From Chitinophagales bacterium (GTDB lineage Bacteria > Bacteroidota > Bacteroidia > Chitinophagales > UBA2359), in contig JAHDFD010000023.1 of the NCBI GenBank assembly GCA_020628375.1, forward strand, positions 1 through 64,000: a stretch of DNA of 64,000 nt, written 5' to 3'. The notes beneath the pieces are model-generated. The model saw only the letters and a program-made list of their open reading frames with translations, was not told where the DNA came from and made no database searches. A program made the translations under genes and the position numbers. Positions 8,713-17,390 of this stretch are shown here, in pieces (positions within the stretch are counted from its first letter, which is position 1; each line of letters opens with the position of its first letter).

Positions 8713-10377
8713 ATGAGCATTCATAAGATATTTACGCGCCTATTTTTTGTTTTTGTCGTTCTGTTTGCTGAAAACATTTTCGCCCAGGGTCAGGTTTCGG
8801 GTGATTGGCAGACAGATTTCAATATTCATATTCGTGATGAAAATATTGGTGCATCGGGTAATCAGGTGAACGACAACCTGAAATCTTCTTCAGACAATTG
8901 GCTGAACGTTCGTTATCGTACAGGTAATTTTGAAATGGGTCTTCGCTTCGATATGTTCAACAACTCTTTAACATTTACTGGTACAAGTGAGAGAGATGGG
9001 ATTGGTTTAGGCTTGTGGTATTTGAAAGCGACAATTGAAAAACTTACCATTACGGCAGGGCACTTCTATGACCAACTAGGTAGTGGTGTTACTTTTCGTT
9101 CTTTTGAAAATCGTGGTTTAGGTTTAGATAATGCTTTGGTCGGCATACGTGCTGAATATCAATTGTTGGATAATTTATCTGTGAAAGCTTTTACAGGAAG
9201 ACAAAAAAACATGTCGGCTTTCGTTAATGGTGAATTTGAATTCCTGAACGTTTATAATCCGGTTATTTCAGGAGCAGGCTTAGATGCATTCTTCAGCGTA
9301 AAAGAAAAAGCTACTTTTGCTCCGGGTGTGGCTTTTACCAACAGAGTTATCGACCCCAATGTAACCATGACACAAATTGTCCAGGAAATTAATTCTTATC
9401 CTTTAGAAGATCGTTTCATACCTACCTATAACGCCTATGTATTATCGATTTACAATACATTAAGTGTTGGAAATTGGGGATTTTATACAGAACTAGCAGG
9501 TAAAACCGACGATAATGTCCGTTTTCCCGATGGTTTAATACGTCAGGAGAAAGGTTACCTTGCTTATGGTAGTATTTCTTATTCTCAAAAAGGGTTAGGT
9601 ATTGTTGTTCAAGCTAAAAAAACGCATCGTTTCGGATTCAGAACTTCACCTTTAGAAACCCTGAATGATGGTATGATCAACTTCTTACCACCACAAACCC
9701 GTCAGAATTCTTTACGTTTATTATCGCGTTACAACCATAATACACAGGAAATAGATGAGTTATCGTATCAATTAGATGTTACTTATTCTCCTAAGCGAGG
9801 ACTTTCATTCAATGCCAATTATACTGAAGCAAGAGGTGAATGGAAAAACAAACCGAATAAGCTTTTCTATCGAGAGTTTTATTTAGAATCTACTATAAAG
9901 GTTCCTAAAAAACCATGGAAGTTAATGTTGGGAGTTCAAGCAGTTGATTACAATCAGTTTATTTTTGAACAGAAAGGAAAATACGTGCATACACTTACTC
10001 CATTTTCTGAATTCACCTGGAAATTCGATCGTAAAAAATCGTTGCGAATTGAAGCGCAATATCTGATGACCAAAAGAAACTATCGTTTATTCGGTCAGGA
10101 AGATCCAAACCCCGAAAAAGATCAGGATCTTGCAGATTGGGTTTATGGTTTAGTTGAATTCAATATTGCCCCGCATTGGTCTTTTTCAATATCTGATACT
10201 TATAATTTTGGCGATAAAGATCACTTTTATTCTGCCAATGCTTATTACACCATAAAAACTACGAGGTTTTCATTAGGTTATATTAAAATGAACGAAGGAA
10301 TTATTTGTACAGGAGGTGTTTGTCGTTTCCAACCTGCATTCAGCGGGGTTAAACTAGGCTTTACAACCAGTTTTTAA
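8713..10377 (+). CDS. porin-like outer membrane protein (DUF6029-like)
   Basis: 554 residues with a signal peptide (MSIHKIFTRLFFVFVVLFAE ... IFAQG). The mature part is made of alternating short strands rich in aromatic residues, for example NWLNVRYRTGNFEMGLRFD and repeated YSPKRGLSFNANYTEARG-type strands, ending KLGFTTSF with a terminal Phe, as in outer-membrane barrels. It resembles the uncharacterised DUF6029 group of Bacteroidota. Its strong promoter is at 8619-8647 and it is divergent to the TlpA-like protein. No transported substrate can be inferred. Confidence 0.75.
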   Translation: MSIHKIFTRLFFVFVVLFAENIFAQGQVSGDWQTDFNIHIRDENIGASGNQVNDNLKSSSDNWLNVRYRTGNFEMGLRFDMFNNSLTFTGTSERDGIGLGLWYLKATIEKLTITAGHFYDQLGSGVTFRSFENRGLGLDNALVGIRAEYQLLDNLSVKAFTGRQKNMSAFVNGEFEFLNVYNPVISGAGLDAFFSVKEKATFAPGVAFTNRVIDPNVTMTQIVQEINSYPLEDRFIPTYNAYVLSIYNTLSVGNWGFYTELAGKTDDNVRFPDGLIRQEKGYLAYGSISYSQKGLGIVVQAKKTHRFGFRTSPLETLNDGMINFLPPQTRQNSLRLLSRYNHNTQEIDELSYQLDVTYSPKRGLSFNANYTEARGEWKNKPNKLFYREFYLESTIKVPKKPWKLMLGVQAVDYNQFIFEQKGKYVHTLTPFSEFTWKFDRKKSLRIEAQYLMTKRNYRLFGQEDPNPEKDQDLADWVYGLVEFNIAPHWSFSISDTYNFGDKDHFYSANAYYTIKTTRFSLGYIKMNEGIICTGGVCRFQPAFSGVKLGFTTSF

Positions 10378-10537
10378 TAAGGTTGAAGTAATATTCTGTT
10401 AATTCAGTCTTTAAATTCTATAACATAACTTTAAATGCATACCTGTATTTATTCTGAAATGCCTATATTCACAGAAAAAATCGATTAAGAGTAAACATAT
10501 TTATTTTCGGTTTTGTATAGATAGCAATACTATTTCT

Positions 10538-11836
10538 ATGAAAAATTTAATCCTGCTTTTTCTCAGCGTTTATAGCTTATCTCTGGTAGCTCAGAGTAGT
10601 GTTCCTTCACCGGGTAATACACAGAAGCAAGCTGTTTATATTACCAATGCAACTATTCATACCGCAACTGGTAAGGTAATCAATAATGGTACAATCGGTT
10701 TTGCAGATGGTAAAATAACCAGTATATCTTCAACGAATGATGCACCTGCCAATGCAGAGGTCATAGATGCAACGGGAAAACATATTTATCCGGGCTTTAT
10801 CACTTGCCAGAGTATTCTGGGCCTGGTAGAAGTAAATGCACTTCGTGCAACACGTGATTACAGGGAAGTCGGTACGATGAAACCTCACGTACGTTCTATT
10901 ATTGCTTATAATACCGATTCAAGAATAACACCTACTGTTCGTTCAAATGGAATTTTGATTGCTCAGATCATGCCGCAGGGTGGACGTATTCCGGGCTCAA
11001 GTTCGGTGGTACAACTCGACGCATGGAATTATGAGGACGCATTGATAAAAGAAAACGATGGAATTCAACTGAATTGGCCATCTATGATAAGACGTACAGG
11101 TTGGTGGGCTGAACCGGGTGGGCTAAAACCAAACGATAAATACCAGAAAGATATTGATGAGATAAATAGTTTCTTCAATGAAGCACGTGCTTATTGTAAG
11201 CAAAATGATAAAACGAAAAATCTTAGATTCGAAGCGATGTGTGGTATTTTTGATAAAACCAAAAATGTATATATTTCTGCTAACCACGTAAAAGAGATCG
11301 AGTCGATCATAAGTTTTGCCAAAGAACAGGATATAAATGTGGTACTTTGTGGTGGACGTGATGTTTGGTTACTGACCGATGAATTAAAAGAAGCGAATAT
11401 TTCTGTCATTTTAGATCCTACACACGAATTACCTTACCGAAAGGATGATGATATTGATCTGCCATTCCGTTTACCTAAAATGTTACAGGATGCCGGTGTT
11501 ACGTTTGCTATGACTGCCGGGAATTTCTATGGAGATCAGCGTAATTTACCTTTTACTGCTTCAAAGGCAGTTGCTTATGGTTTATCTCAGGAAGAAGCCC
11601 TTCAATCTATTACCTTAGGACCTGCTAAAATCCTGGGAATAGACGATCGTGTAGGCACATTAGAAGTTGGTAAAGACGCTACTTTGATAATTTCTTCAGG
11701 TGATGCTTTTGATATTTTAAGCAACCATATTGAAGAAGCATTTATTGAAGGGCGTAAGCTTAATTTAGACAATAAGCAAAAGCAACTATATCGTAAATTC
11801 CAGGGGAAATTTGAACAGGAAGTAAAACAACACTAA
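10538..11836 (+). CDS. secreted amidohydrolase-family protein, metal ligands degenerate
   Basis: 432 residues, signal peptide MKNLILLFLSVYSLSLVAQS. The layout is that of imidazolonepropionase/dihydroorotase-like amidohydrolases: an N-terminal urease-alpha-like sandwich (ITNATIHTATGKVINNGTIG), a central barrel, and the C-terminal LGIDDRVGTLEVGKDATLII. However, the usual PGxIDxHxH metal-binding motif reads YPGFITCQSILGL, so the HxH ligands are missing. This variant occurs as a Bacteroidota group and may be non-catalytic or use other ligands. It is followed after 28 bases by a small gene at 11865, probably co-transcribed. Confidence 0.8.
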   Translation: MKNLILLFLSVYSLSLVAQSSVPSPGNTQKQAVYITNATIHTATGKVINNGTIGFADGKITSISSTNDAPANAEVIDATGKHIYPGFITCQSILGLVEVNALRATRDYREVGTMKPHVRSIIAYNTDSRITPTVRSNGILIAQIMPQGGRIPGSSSVVQLDAWNYEDALIKENDGIQLNWPSMIRRTGWWAEPGGLKPNDKYQKDIDEINSFFNEARAYCKQNDKTKNLRFEAMCGIFDKTKNVYISANHVKEIESIISFAKEQDINVVLCGGRDVWLLTDELKEANISVILDPTHELPYRKDDDIDLPFRLPKMLQDAGVTFAMTAGNFYGDQRNLPFTASKAVAYGLSQEEALQSITLGPAKILGIDDRVGTLEVGKDATLIISSGDAFDILSNHIEEAFIEGRKLNLDNKQKQLYRKFQGKFEQEVKQH

Positions 11837-11864
11837 TTCTACTTTTCTATAAACAAGTGCTATT

Positions 11865-12245
11865 TTGACAAGTATTACTTTCAAATTACCAGGCGAACAA
11901 ACAGGTATTAAAGAAACCAAAGGTGTTGCACACTTTCTGGATGATTTGCTGATACTTGAGTTTGAAACACGCGATACCATTTTCGATGTAATTGGTACAG
12001 GCGTAAAAGAATTAAAGTTGAGTACTTCTGAACTTAGTAAGATTGAGTTGGAAAAAGGTTGGTTCTCAACGAGTATTACCGTACTTACCCGAAGTATGAA
12101 AACAATTGAAAGCTTACCCAATCATTGTAGAAAAGGTGCGTCTTTTAGTTTAAGTATCAAAAAGGCTGATCGTGAAGCAGCTGAAAAAGCCATCACAGAA
12201 ATCAATCTTCAAATTGCAGAAGCACGCATAAGAGAACAGGATTAA
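11865..12245 (+). CDS. conserved small protein, unknown function
   Basis: 126 residues with a TTG start; no ATG is available before residue 99. No signal peptide or membrane segment. The protein is a run of short strands (FLDDLLILEFETRDTIFD, GWFSTSITVLTR, GASFSLSIKK) ending in a helix (DREAAEKAITEINLQIAEAR). This strand-then-helix pattern resembles bacterial PH-like domains, but that is only a shape argument. It follows the amidohydrolase-like gene closely and precedes the RND pump by about 100 bases. Confidence 0.65.
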   Translation: MTSITFKLPGEQTGIKETKGVAHFLDDLLILEFETRDTIFDVIGTGVKELKLSTSELSKIELEKGWFSTSITVLTRSMKTIESLPNHCRKGASFSLSIKKADREAAEKAITEINLQIAEARIREQD

Positions 12246-12350
12246 TACAATTTATGTTCTATTATTTCGTGAATATTTTGTCTAATTCCTAATGTCTTTT
12301 TTAATTTTTAAAATCACTCGTAAAGTAACACTACTGAATCATTGTATTTT

Positions 12351-15300
12351 ATGCTGAATAAACTCATACATTGGTCTTTACACAATCGTGTTACTGTTTT
12401 AGTTGGTGCTATTGCGCTAATGGTATTTGGTACTTATATCGCATCAGAAACAGATGTCGATGTTTTTCCCGACCTTACCGCGCCTACGGTGACCATTATT
12501 ACAGAGGCAGAAGGTATGTCGGCACAGGAAGTAGAAATGCTGGTAACCTTCTCTATTGAAACAGCTATTAATGGTACTTCCGGCTTACGTCGTTTACGTT
12601 CCGGTTCAACTATGGGTGTTTCTACCGTATATGCAGAATTTGATTGGGGAACCGATGTTTATCGGGCAAGACAATTAGTGAGTGAGAAGTTAAGCATTAT
12701 CGCAAACGACTTACCAGAAAAAGCCGATAATCCGGTATTAACGCCGATTTCTTCTCTTATGGGAGAAATAATGTACCTCGCCGTTACCAGTACCGACACT
12801 TCAATGAACGGAATGCTCGATGCCCGTACTTATAGTGACTGGCAATTGAGGCCGGCACTATTATCGGTTCAGGGTGTTGCTTCGGTTGTGAACACAGGAG
12901 GAGATGTAAAAGAGTTTCAGGTACTAGTTGACCCGTTTTTACTTCAACAATTTGGCATTACCTTGCACGAAATCCACGATGCCATTGCACATATAGGTGA
13001 AAATGCTTCAGGTGGTATTATTAATCAGTATGGCAAGGAATACATAGTTCAGGGTATTGGAAGAACAACCGAAATTGCTGCCTTAGGTAAAACCTTTATC
13101 TGTTTGAAGGGCGATCAGGCAATTCGACTGAACGATATTGCAGAAATTAAAATAGGCGCTAAAACACCTATCGGACGAGGATCGTATAATGGTGCACCAG
13201 CCGTTATTCTTGCCATTGCCAAACAGCCTCAGGCAAATACCATAGAGTTAACAAAAAGAATAGACAATACACTTGCTAAATTAGCCGTAAATCAACCGGA
13301 GAATATTATAATTTATGACGAGGTTTTTCGTCAGGCGAATTTTATTCAGGCTTCTATCAGTAATTTACAAAAATCTTTACTGGAAGGGGCTGTTTTCGTA
13401 TTGATCGTTCTGATCTTATTTTTAATGAACTGGCGAATTACCTTCATTTCTTTATTGGCAATTCCACTTTCATTTGTTTCAGCAATAATTGTATTGAATT
13501 ATCTGGGCTATAATATCAATACTATGAGTTTAGGTGGTTTAGCCATAGCAATAGGTTCATTAGTAGATGATGCTATTATTGATGTAGAGAATGTATTAAA
13601 ACGTTTACGTGAAAATGCACTATTACCAAAAGCAGATCAGCAGGGATTTATACCAATTATTTATGATGCATCTTTAGAAATCCGCCCTTCGATACTCAAT
13701 GCTACACTTATCATTATCGTGAGTTTTGTTCCTTTATTTTTCCTTTCAGGAATAGAAGGACGTTTATTACAACCATTAGGTATTGCCTTTATCACTTCGC
13801 TTTTGGCGTCGCTTTTGGTAGCTGTTATGGTTACTCCGGTTTTGTGTTATTTTTTACTGAAAAAAGAACATACTGCAACCGAGCACAAAGAACCTTTTCT
13901 ACCTCGCTTATTAAAAAGAATTTATGAGCCGGCACTACGATTCAGTTTAAAATTCCCACGTTTGTTACTTACCGTTGCTTTTCTGTTCTTTGCTTTGTCG
14001 GTTTTATTATCTAGCTATTTCGGAACGAGTTTTTTACCCAAGTTCAATGAAGGAGCATTGAACGTAAGTGTTTCCGGACTTCCGGGCTTATCCTTACACG
14101 AAAGCGATCATATAGCACAAAAGGCTGAAAGAATTCTATTGGAAATACCAGAAGTAGAACAAGTATCGCGTCGTACCGGACGTTCAGAACAAGATGAACA
14201 TGCTTTAGGTAGTAATGTTTCTGAAATTGAGCTACCGTTGAGTATGAAAGATCGCCCTGTCAGCGCGGTTTTATCAGATATTCGTGAACGTTTATCAGTA
14301 TTACCGGGTGTGGTTGTTGAGATCGGGCAGCCTATTTCTCACCGTATCGATCATATTTTGTCCGGAACCCGCGCTAATATCGCCGTAAAAGTTTTTGGTC
14401 AGAGTTTAACAGAAATGTACCGGATCGGAAAAATACTTGAAACAGAACTGGCGAAAATAAATGGCACTGTCGATATTTTTCTGGAACAACAGATCGAAAC
14501 AGCTCAGATACGAATAACACCTCGTCGCGAACGTTTAGCACAACTAGGGATCTCAATGGAGCATTTTAATGAATTTATTGAAATAGCACTAGGTGGAAAA
14601 GTAGCCAATCAATTATATGAACGCGAGAAGAATTTTAATTTACGATTGCGTTTAGATGAACATTTTCGGGATGAGATCGAAGAATTGGCTTCCTTACCAT
14701 TTCAGATCAATGAGCAGCAAAGTATTCCATTGAATGATATTGCAGAAATTGCTTCTTTAAGTACACCTTTTAAAATTAACAGAGAACAGGTTCAACGTAA
14801 ACTAACTATTTCTGCGAATGTTGCAGGAAGAGATTTGGGTAGTGTTGTAGCAGATATAGAAAACAGACTGAGTCAAATGAAATTTCCGGAAGATATACGC
14901 ATTGATCTGGGCGGACAATTTGAAAGTCAGCAACGAGCAAGTCGTTTATTAGCGATTACTTCAATCGGTGCTTTATTCATCATGTTATTCCTTTTATACA
15001 TTGAATTCAAAAACCTGAGTTTATCCTTTATTGTTTTATTAAACTTGCCACTTGCGCTTATTGGTGGAATATGGGCGGTAGCGTTTAGTTCTGGTGTGTT
15101 GAGTATTGCCGGAATTATCGGTTTTATAAGCTTACTGGGAATTGCCACCCGTAATGGAATATTATTGGTAAGCCGTTTCAGGGCATTGGAGCAAGAAGGG
15201 CAACTCAAAGGCATTCCAATGATCGTACAGGGAGCAATGGATAGAATTAATCCGGTTCTAATGACAGCTTTAACCACATCATTAGCTTTAATTCCTATTG

Positions 15301-15434
15301 CACTTTCTCCTAATACAGCAGGAAATGAAATTCAAAGCCCAATGGCTATTGTTATTTTAGGTGGTTTACTTTCTGCAACTATTCTGAATTTATTACTGGT
15401 TCCTGCAGTTTATTATTTATGGAACAGGAAGTAA
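12351..15434 (+). CDS. CzcA/CusA-like RND efflux transporter
   Basis: About 1027 residues, normal for the heavy-metal (HME) branch of RND proton antiporters. N-terminal SLHNRVTVLVGAIALMVFG leads into the first membrane helix; the conserved DVDVFPDLTAPTVTI follows. Two repeats each contain a large periplasmic loop and helices; GLAIAIGSLVDDAIIDVEN carries the aspartates of the proton relay in helix 4, and LLGIATRNGILLVSRFR marks helix 10. An upstream TTG (12342) adds three residues, but the ATG at 12351 fits the family start. No membrane fusion or TolC gene lies beside it, unlike the operon at 35800-42658, so it must use partners encoded elsewhere. Confidence 0.92.
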   Translation: MLNKLIHWSLHNRVTVLVGAIALMVFGTYIASETDVDVFPDLTAPTVTIITEAEGMSAQEVEMLVTFSIETAINGTSGLRRLRSGSTMGVSTVYAEFDWGTDVYRARQLVSEKLSIIANDLPEKADNPVLTPISSLMGEIMYLAVTSTDTSMNGMLDARTYSDWQLRPALLSVQGVASVVNTGGDVKEFQVLVDPFLLQQFGITLHEIHDAIAHIGENASGGIINQYGKEYIVQGIGRTTEIAALGKTFICLKGDQAIRLNDIAEIKIGAKTPIGRGSYNGAPAVILAIAKQPQANTIELTKRIDNTLAKLAVNQPENIIIYDEVFRQANFIQASISNLQKSLLEGAVFVLIVLILFLMNWRITFISLLAIPLSFVSAIIVLNYLGYNINTMSLGGLAIAIGSLVDDAIIDVENVLKRLRENALLPKADQQGFIPIIYDASLEIRPSILNATLIIIVSFVPLFFLSGIEGRLLQPLGIAFITSLLASLLVAVMVTPVLCYFLLKKEHTATEHKEPFLPRLLKRIYEPALRFSLKFPRLLLTVAFLFFALSVLLSSYFGTSFLPKFNEGALNVSVSGLPGLSLHESDHIAQKAERILLEIPEVEQVSRRTGRSEQDEHALGSNVSEIELPLSMKDRPVSAVLSDIRERLSVLPGVVVEIGQPISHRIDHILSGTRANIAVKVFGQSLTEMYRIGKILETELAKINGTVDIFLEQQIETAQIRITPRRERLAQLGISMEHFNEFIEIALGGKVANQLYEREKNFNLRLRLDEHFRDEIEELASLPFQINEQQSIPLNDIAEIASLSTPFKINREQVQRKLTISANVAGRDLGSVVADIENRLSQMKFPEDIRIDLGGQFESQQRASRLLAITSIGALFIMLFLLYIEFKNLSLSFIVLLNLPLALIGGIWAVAFSSGVLSIAGIIGFISLLGIATRNGILLVSRFRALEQEGQLKGIPMIVQGAMDRINPVLMTALTTSLALIPIALSPNTAGNEIQSPMAIVILGGLLSATILNLLLVPAVYYLWNRK

Positions 15435-15499
15435 CTAAATGCTGTGTATCTTAAATAGTCAGAAAAAGTTTCTTGGAAGCTTTATATTTATGTGCTAAA

Positions 15500-15721
15500 A
15501 TGAGTAGAACCTTACGAAAATTACCCTATAAACTTCCTGAATTTACTTATTCATATAAAATTGATAAAGTGGGTAGAGATGGTTTTTCATCCAAACGATC
15601 ACCAGATAGAGAGTGGAAAAAAAGACATAATCGTTTGTTGCGGAAACGGCAAAAAGTGTTACTAAGACAAGGGAAAGAATTTATTATCAATAAAAAGTCG
15701 CACGTGTGGTTCTGGTGGTAA
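15500..15721 (+). CDS. small basic protein, unknown
   Basis: 73 residues from the ATG at 15500 (a TTG at 15473 would add nine). Strongly basic with many Lys/Arg in the second half (DREWKKRHNRLLRKRQKVLL) and a C-terminal WFWW. No known domain recognised. It begins about 65 bases after the RND pump and ends 27 bases before the next gene in the same direction, which supports a real gene, but it could be a chance reading frame. Confidence 0.45.
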   Translation: MSRTLRKLPYKLPEFTYSYKIDKVGRDGFSSKRSPDREWKKRHNRLLRKRQKVLLRQGKEFIINKKSHVWFWW

Positions 15722-15748
15722 ATTCAAAGGATTTAGTATAGAAAATCT

Positions 15749-16213
15749 ATGATCAAGAAGTATATTAAAACACAACAGTTTTTCAACAGAACGCTTAGAA
15801 TTCTGGCTTTTCTTGCTTTGCGAAACTATAATCGACTAACCAAATGGGCAACCAGCCTTTCTGCTAGTTTGAATGTTTTTTTGAATAAACCTAAGCAAGC
15901 AAAAACTGTTGAAGATTTATCGGCAAGATGGCTCGAAATGATGCCACCCGATGGTCAGGAGTTTTTCAAAATTAGTAATGTAGATAAGACAACTGCTTAT
16001 ACAGAAATTCACTTACATTGTCCACTAAGAGGTTCAGGTGATGCAAAGGCATGCTACCATTTAATGAACTACGATCGGAAGTTAATGGAGAAAGTAGGTG
16101 GACAACTCATTGTATTAGAATCGCAATCGAATTCGGGAAAGCCTTATTGTAAATTGGCAATACGTAAAAAAGGTGTTGATACGAGTGATTTAGTTCCGGC
16201 GCATGAAAAGTAA
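15749..16213 (+). CDS. conserved protein, ATC-hydrolase/V4R-like C-terminus (tentative)
   Basis: 154 residues, cytosolic by appearance. The N-terminal half is helical and basic (YIKTQQFFNRTLRILAFLAL), the C-terminal half has IHLHCPLRGSGDAKACYHLM and LIVLESQSNSGKPYCKLAIR, a Cys/His pattern reminiscent of small-molecule or metal-binding V4R and L-2-amino-thiazoline-4-carboxylate hydrolase-like domains. I do not recognise the family with certainty. It converges on the Uma2-family gene; the two stop codons almost touch. Confidence 0.65.
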   Translation: MIKKYIKTQQFFNRTLRILAFLALRNYNRLTKWATSLSASLNVFLNKPKQAKTVEDLSARWLEMMPPDGQEFFKISNVDKTTAYTEIHLHCPLRGSGDAKACYHLMNYDRKLMEKVGGQLIVLESQSNSGKPYCKLAIRKKGVDTSDLVPAHEK

Positions 16214-16214
16214 G

Positions 16215-16796
16215 TTAGTCAGAGTCGAAGGCTAAACCTGTATAGATATCATTGATAGGAATATTCAAATCGAGGGTTGCAATATATAAGCTTTCTTCAA
16301 TATCTCTTGAGCTATTTATTTCCCAAAGTTTTTCACTATGTCTTACAAAAGTTTCAATACAAATTTGTTTTTGATGAATTAGAATATATTCTTTGAAAGA
16401 AGTAAGTTTTTTATATTTCTGAAACTTTTCTGTTCTGTCATAGAGCTCTGTTCCTTCAGAAAGCACCTCTATCACTACTGAAGCGTTTTTAATTCCATGT
16501 TTATCAAAATCACTTATTTCTATACCATTACAAACCACAAAAACATCTGGGTGTAAGATGCATTTTAACTCGTCTATTGCTAAATGGGCATCGCTATTAA
16601 AAGGCTGGCATTGGGTATTCTTTAGTTTATTGGAAAGGGCAACAAATATATTTCCACTTATCATGGCATGCTGGATCGTTCCTCTTGCCATAGAACGAAT
16701 ATTACCATTGAGGTATTCAATTCTTAGTTCTTCAAATTGATATTCTAGTTGATAATATTCTTCTAAAGTGTAATATTTATCCTTTGGAATAATCAT
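16215..16796 (-). CDS. Uma2 family (DUF820) restriction-endonuclease-fold protein
   Basis: 193 residues. The PD-(D/E)XK fold of the Uma2 group is seen in order: start YTLEEYYQLEYQFEELRIEY, then the core LHPDVFVVCNG with the catalytic Asp, VVIEVLSEGTELYDRTEKF with the Glu and Lys, and YKKLTSFKEYILIHQ. Members are common in cyanobacteria and gliding Bacteroidota, often in many copies, and no biological target is known. It is a single gene lying between the convergent 15749 gene and the Nudix gene upstream. Confidence 0.85.
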   Translation of the reverse strand: MIIPKDKYYTLEEYYQLEYQFEELRIEYLNGNIRSMARGTIQHAMISGNIFVALSNKLKNTQCQPFNSDAHLAIDELKCILHPDVFVVCNGIEISDFDKHGIKNASVVIEVLSEGTELYDRTEKFQKYKKLTSFKEYILIHQKQICIETFVRHSEKLWEINSSRDIEESLYIATLDLNIPINDIYTGLAFDSD

Positions 16797-16833
16797 AATT
16801 TAAAAATTGATGGTAATACAAATTTATCAGATT

Positions 16834-17373
16834 TCATTCAAATCCAGCCAAATAATATAAAAAAGCCGTGAGCGAAATGCCATCACAAAATGCTTTACTT
16901 TTAATAAGTTGTTTAATTTCCTCGACGGTCAACCAATGTATTGAAGCCACCTCATCAGTATCAAAATCTTGTTGGACTTTTATTTCTTCTAATTCGCCAT
17001 AAACAATATGAATCATCTGATTCGACATACCATTGGAAGGATTATAGGCATAGACTTCTTTCAGGTTCTTACAAGTATATCCGGTTTCTTCATAAAATTC
17101 TCGTTGTGCAGCTTCAACAGCAGTTTCTCCCTTATCAATTCCTCCTGCAGGTAACTCCCATTCTACTTGTTGTGTGCTGTAACGGAGCGATTTAATAAAA
17201 CAAATTTCTTTCTTTGAATTAATAACAATTATAACTGCCGCTGCCGTTGGATAGTCCAATACATGATATGCTTCTATGACCCTTCCTGAAGGCATTTCTA
17301 CTTTATCGGTGTATAAATTGATCCACTTACTTTCGTAAATCGTTGTTCTTGATAACTTTTTAGGAAGTTTCAT
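16834..17373 (-). CDS. Nudix hydrolase, ADP-ribose pyrophosphatase-like
   Basis: 179 residues. The Nudix box spans residues 77-99 (GGIDKGET...REFYEETGY), matching GX5EX7REUXEEXGU with catalytic glutamates E92, E95 and E96. The N-terminal strands (TTIYESKWINLYTDKVEMPS) and the QVEWELPAGGID stretch are typical of ADP-ribose or nucleoside-diphosphate-sugar pyrophosphatases. It starts 17 bases after the stop of the transporter gene at 17391, so the two may be one operon. The exact substrate is inferred only. Confidence 0.88.
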   Translation of the reverse strand: MKLPKKLSRTTIYESKWINLYTDKVEMPSGRVIEAYHVLDYPTAAAVIIVINSKKEICFIKSLRYSTQQVEWELPAGGIDKGETAVEAAQREFYEETGYTCKNLKEVYAYNPSNGMSNQMIHIVYGELEEIKVQQDFDTDEVASIHWLTVEEIKQLIKSKAFCDGISLTAFLYYLAGFE

Positions 17374-17390
17374 TAATGATTTTTAGCAAT

